DNA of 64,000 nt from assembly GCA_015680685.1 (NCBI GenBank), contig MNCI01005895.1, positions 4,443 to 68,442 on the forward strand. Reading direction: 5' to 3'. The notes beneath the pieces are model-generated. The model made no database searches. It saw only the letters and a program-made list of their open reading frames with translations, and was not told the origin of the DNA. How positions within the stretch are numbered: position 1 is the first letter of the stretch; the number at the start of each line of letters is the position of its first letter. Positions 60,871-64,000 of the stretch are shown here, piece after piece. Source of the DNA: Gnetum montanum. Taxonomy: Eukaryota > Streptophyta > Gnetopsida > Gnetales > Gnetaceae. The translations under genes and the position numbers were made by a program.

Positions 60871-61083
60871 TCTTTACCATCTTCACACTATCAGAGAATT
60901 ATACTTGTTAGATTTATCTTGGTGTTCAATTTTGTTGTCCTAAATACCAAAAATTTGTAATCATTGTATAATCATACATTTTGGAACTTAGTTTTTTTCA
61001 TATTATTTGTGTGTTAATAATCCCATACCTTTCCAAATTTTGTAAAGAATGTGAGGATGAGTTTTCATTCAGTCATGAGGGTA
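60871..61083 (+). other. 3' non-coding end and polypurine side of C
   Basis: GATGAGTTTTCATTCAGTC followed by ATGAGGGTA ends directly at the LTR TGAT. The same block adjoins E's 3' LTR in inverse orientation. Confidence 0.6.
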
Positions 61084-61931
61084 TGATTCGTTGCATGCCT
61101 TGGCTACATCAATAGGATGCCATCAATGCAACCTCATCAACGTGATCACGTTCATGTAGGGTTTGACCCATTAACATGTACCCATCAATGGGGCATCCTA
61201 TTTTTTCCTATAAATGTGTTCCTTCCACCACATTTATGGCATCAGGTTTCATAGTTGTAACGAAGCTCTTAAGTTTTCTCATTTGAAAGTTAGAATATTT
61301 TCTAAGTGCCTATAGTAGAAGTCAAAGAGTGTATCGATCTTTATTTGAGCATTGTTGTACCTAAGCACTTCAATGTATGTGGTAATAAAGATGATCTTTT
61401 TGATCAAACCTTGTAGCACTTAGACTAGATTAATTATTTCTTTAAACACTTAATAATTTAAGTAATAGAGTAATTAATTAAGATAAATTAAATAGTAAAC
61501 ATAAGTGTGACAACTTCAAGCATACATGTAATGCTAGGTAATCCCAATAACACTTAATGTTTGGTAACCCAGTAGCATTATACATGTTCAAGATGTGTAT
61601 GGCAACTAGGAATAGATGCTTATGTTACGATCAGTTAAGTGTTAACTAGTTGTTAGACTACTTTAGTGATTAAATTCCTTTATTCATTATTCTTTATCCT
61701 TATGTGACTTAGAACATAAAAAGATAAAAATGATAAAAATCATATGCATTAGTTATAATTAACTATATCCTTGTATTCACAAGTGTAACTAGGAAGATAA
61801 TGATTGCAAAAGTTGATTCACCTCCTAGACCAGTGTATGTAGAAACCTAAAAGTCCTTCAAATTCAACCAAATCATATGTAAACATTTGTGATTTATATG
61901 GTTAGGCATAAGGTCTACTCATTTCTCATCA
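61084..61931 (+). repeat. Right LTR of element C
   Basis: 848 bases, TGATTCG...CTCATCA. U3 has CATCAATG and ATCAACGTGATCACG repeats. TATA box CCTATAAATG at 61207-61216. GATCTTTATTTGAGC matches the R-region text of the E, B and solo LTRs. Followed by CTCAT, the target duplication. Confidence 0.9.
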
Positions 61932-63500
61932 CTCATGCATCTCTTTTCCTAACCAATGGATATCTATTATATTCTTCAACTAATTCTCTCTTTTTTGAGC
62001 TCTCCTTCTTCGTTCACCACTTGGTTAGTTAGTCTCTAGATTTGATGGGCAGTCATCATAGATAATCTACCTTGGGCATACACCCCAAGGATCTCTCTAG
62101 TTTTTTTTTTAACCCATCTACAATGTGCATTAGTTGTTCCTATTGTGAGAATCCATGGCTCTAACTTCTATGTAGTAGTGAATAGTACCTACCCATTACC
62201 ACATCAAGGGTTTCATGAGTCCCTTACTTCCATCCTTGGATTTTTTTTCTTAAGATAGATACCTATCAGTAAGTTTGACACTTTTCATTGAACATCTCTA
62301 GCATGGTACTACATCTTCTGATCGATTTAGGTTTTAGTGATCTATACTAGCTCTTTGCATCTTTCACATGTGTTCATGGGAACAAATTCAACTTTTGCCA
62401 ATCACTTTTGATATTTTATAGGATGTAGGCATTGTGGAAAGCTTGGATGTGGTGTTGTGGATTAGCATTATAACTACCTTTAAATCTTGGCATATTATTC
62501 ATATCAAGCCATTTGATATAGTTATTCCTCATGTCCCTAGTTGGAATGTAAACAACTTCCTAGATGTTAATTATGCTATAAGCTACCATTAGGGGTTCAT
62601 CATCATGATTAGATTTGTATGCTCTATTGTATTGGTACCCCCTTCTATGCTTATCTTTTTCATGATCCTCTGTTCAATCCCTATGTCTTCTTCATTCATA
62701 TTATTCATCTTCCTCATATGAATATTTTGGATGATAGTCATAATGATCATGAGTCCTTCTCTCATTCCAATCATGGTATCGATGCCTTGGCCTCCTTCTA
62801 TCAGAGTTCATTGACAATTGTGAGGATGAGGATGAGGCAATAGAATAATGATATCTACTTATCCTCCTTTCATGACTCTGGTATTCTTCTCTATAGGAGC
62901 TGGCAGAAACTCTTGACCTTGAGTCCTACATATACTTTAAGTTAGTAGCCTCCCTCTTAGGTGTCTCTACTAGGATGAAATGTAGTTCAACTTTGATAGG
63001 TTTCTCAAGTCTAATGATAGGTGTTTTTGAATTCTCTTCATGATTCTAGTGGAGTTGTTCTATAATAAATGCATCAACATCGAGTTCCTCCAAGATAATG
63101 GAAGTGTTAACCTACTTCCCTTTTTTATGCACATGTTTGATTTCCTTGGTATCATCTCTCCTCTTCTACTCCTTTGTGTGTTCATAGCGCCTTGTCATGT
63201 GCTTGGCCACAAGGTACCCTTCCTAGGTTTGGTTCAAATTCATTTCCGTTAATGCATCTTGGATCATATGAAGTGCTACATGATCTAGAGGCAAGACAAT
63301 GTTTCCTTATATTTCTCTCCATCTCATTTGACTATCTTGATGAAAGATGAAATTAAAATCTAGATGATAAGGATCAATGTGAGCATATATGATTCTTATT
63401 TACATTGACATCTCCCATTCTTCTTCTTTAATGATTCTATTATTACCTCTCTTTGTCTCCTTGGAAAATGATGAAGTATTCTTGTTTGAAGCCATATTTT
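61932..63500 (-). pseudogene. gag of element B, N-terminal part
   Basis: Start near 63495 (MASNKNTSSFSKETKRG). FIFHQDSQMRWREI and GNIVLPLDH parallel C. A Ser-rich stretch (SIASSSSSQLS) and an Arg/His/Asp/Tyr-rich stretch (RPRHRYHDWNERRTHDHYD) lie at about 62860-62680. The Gag core begins near 62510: MPRFKGSYNANPQHHIQAFH. Element C interrupts it at 61932. Stops are present throughout. Confidence 0.7.
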
Positions 63501-63607
63501 GGTTTAATACATTTGTTTATGTGTGCTTATTTTAGAGTTATGAGTTTTAACTTTGAATTATGATACAATGAACTTTGTGGAATCAATCACTCAGCATACA
63601 TTGACCT

Positions 63608-63627
63608 GTCCCTAATAATGACTCTAA
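63608..63627 (-). other. Primer-binding site of element B
   Basis: In sense TTAGAGTCATTATTAGGGAC follows the LTR end CTCATCA directly. It is the most decayed of the three related sites; almost all differences from the C and E versions are transitions. Confidence 0.55.
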
Positions 63628-64000
63628 TGATGAGTAGTGGAGCAATCCAACATCCATCCATACAAGTCATAAGCATCTCATGCATAACAAAATCATAATC
63701 CATGGATGAGGTAATTTGATTATGCTAGTAATTGGTTTAAGTTTCTGACCACTATCTTCCCACATGAAGCTAGTGAAGTCTACATGTATGGTTTAGCTCA
63801 TAGTGAGGTATATGATATCATGATCTTGATAGGCCATTACTCCTAAAAAATATAGTAAAGTAAAAATAGTTTCTAATTCTAAGGAAAATAGTAAATGAAT
63901 CAATTCTATCCTATGATGATGGATATCTAGCCCTAATTCTCTGTACATACCTTGGACTCATGTAGTCATCATTAGAATTGCCAAGTGTACGACTACAAGG
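63628..64000 (-). repeat. 5' LTR of element B, partial
   Basis: It matches the first 370 bases of 26147-26983 in the same orientation, including the block TATGGTTTAGCTCATAGTGA, and runs off the window. Confidence 0.85.

Larger units (their letters stand above)
35564..61931 (+). mobile_element. Element C: Athila-like gypsy element with 3' ORF
   Basis: The left LTR is split by D into 35564-35985 and 45459-45885 (849 bases together). The right LTR is 61084-61931 (848 bases). The target duplication CTCAT flanks it perfectly. Inside are a primer site, gag, pol and a 3' ORF, all decayed. E interrupts the RT. Without D and E it is about 13.1 kb. LTR divergence, roughly 20% by eye over the first 150 bases, makes it older than D and E and younger than B. 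Confidence 0.9.
26147..64000 (-). mobile_element. Element B: Athila-like gypsy element, nested host
   Basis: The order on the minus strand is 5' LTR (63628 on, running past the window), primer-binding site, gag (63500-61932, then 35563-34600), protease-RT-RNase H-integrase (34570-31400), a 3' ORF (30160-27200), polypurine side and 3' LTR (26983-26147). Element C splits the gag at 35563/61932. Without C it is at least 11.5 kb. Both LTRs begin in plus coordinates with TGATGAGTRGTGG. The coding regions are full of stops, and the RT active site is lost. Related to the Athila group by primer site and by the extra 3' ORF (inference). Confidence 0.8.

Overview
This window looks like intergenic DNA from a large, repeat-rich seed-plant genome. 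A gymnosperm, probably a conifer, fits best, though nothing in the sequence names the species. The DNA is AT-rich and depleted of CpG. Almost every protein-like stretch matches a plant Ty3/gypsy retrotransposon and carries stop codons. Mutations between related copies are mostly C/T and G/A transitions, as expected for old methylated repeats. I see no intact host gene, rRNA, tRNA, CRISPR array or bacterial signal. There are single Ns at 15390, 15655 and 35986 and a 454-base gap at 38597-39050.

Left part (1-13.5 kb): a short LTR-like segment occurs at the window start and again near 2.2 kb. Around it are two stretches that keep more CpG (about 0.6-1.2 kb and 2.6-3.3 kb), with no gene I can name. 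Element F (plus strand, about 5.2-10.7 kb) is a decayed gag-protease element. A solo LTR (12229-13131) sits inside a degenerate tandem repeat.

Middle (13.5-26.1 kb): 13.5-18.1 kb alternates protein-like blocks with AT-rich, intron-like spacers, unassigned. It contains a 264-bp duplication whose first copy is framed exactly by two Ns. Element H (minus, 18.25-21.5 kb) is a second decayed gag-protease element. Two SINE-like units and a fragment (G) matching the 3' end of F follow.

Right part (26.1-64 kb) is a four-element nest. Element B (minus strand; 3' LTR 26147-26983, 5' LTR from 63628 and running off the window) is an Athila-like gypsy element with gag, protease-RT-RNase H-integrase and an extra 3' ORF. 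Element C (plus, 35564-61931) inserted into B's gag, leaving a perfect CTCAT target duplication; it has the same gene order and 3' ORF. Element D (minus, 35987-45458) sits inside C's left LTR and carries only gag and protease. Element E (minus, 50391-54173) sits inside C's RT region with a perfect GGCAC duplication and no coding capacity. B, C and E share LTR ends (TGATG...CATCA), a polypurine-side motif and a decayed primer-binding site.

Most notable are: a putative internal promoter plus intron ahead of C's 3' ORF, with repeats like those in C's own U3; the conserved 3' ORF protein of B and C; a His/Asp/Arg/Ser-rich region in their Gag; a gag-protease-only lineage (D, F, H) with repeated FVIKVPP-like motifs; tandem arrays in the leader and LTRs of D; and family-specific palindromic CpG-bearing motifs in the U3 regions.
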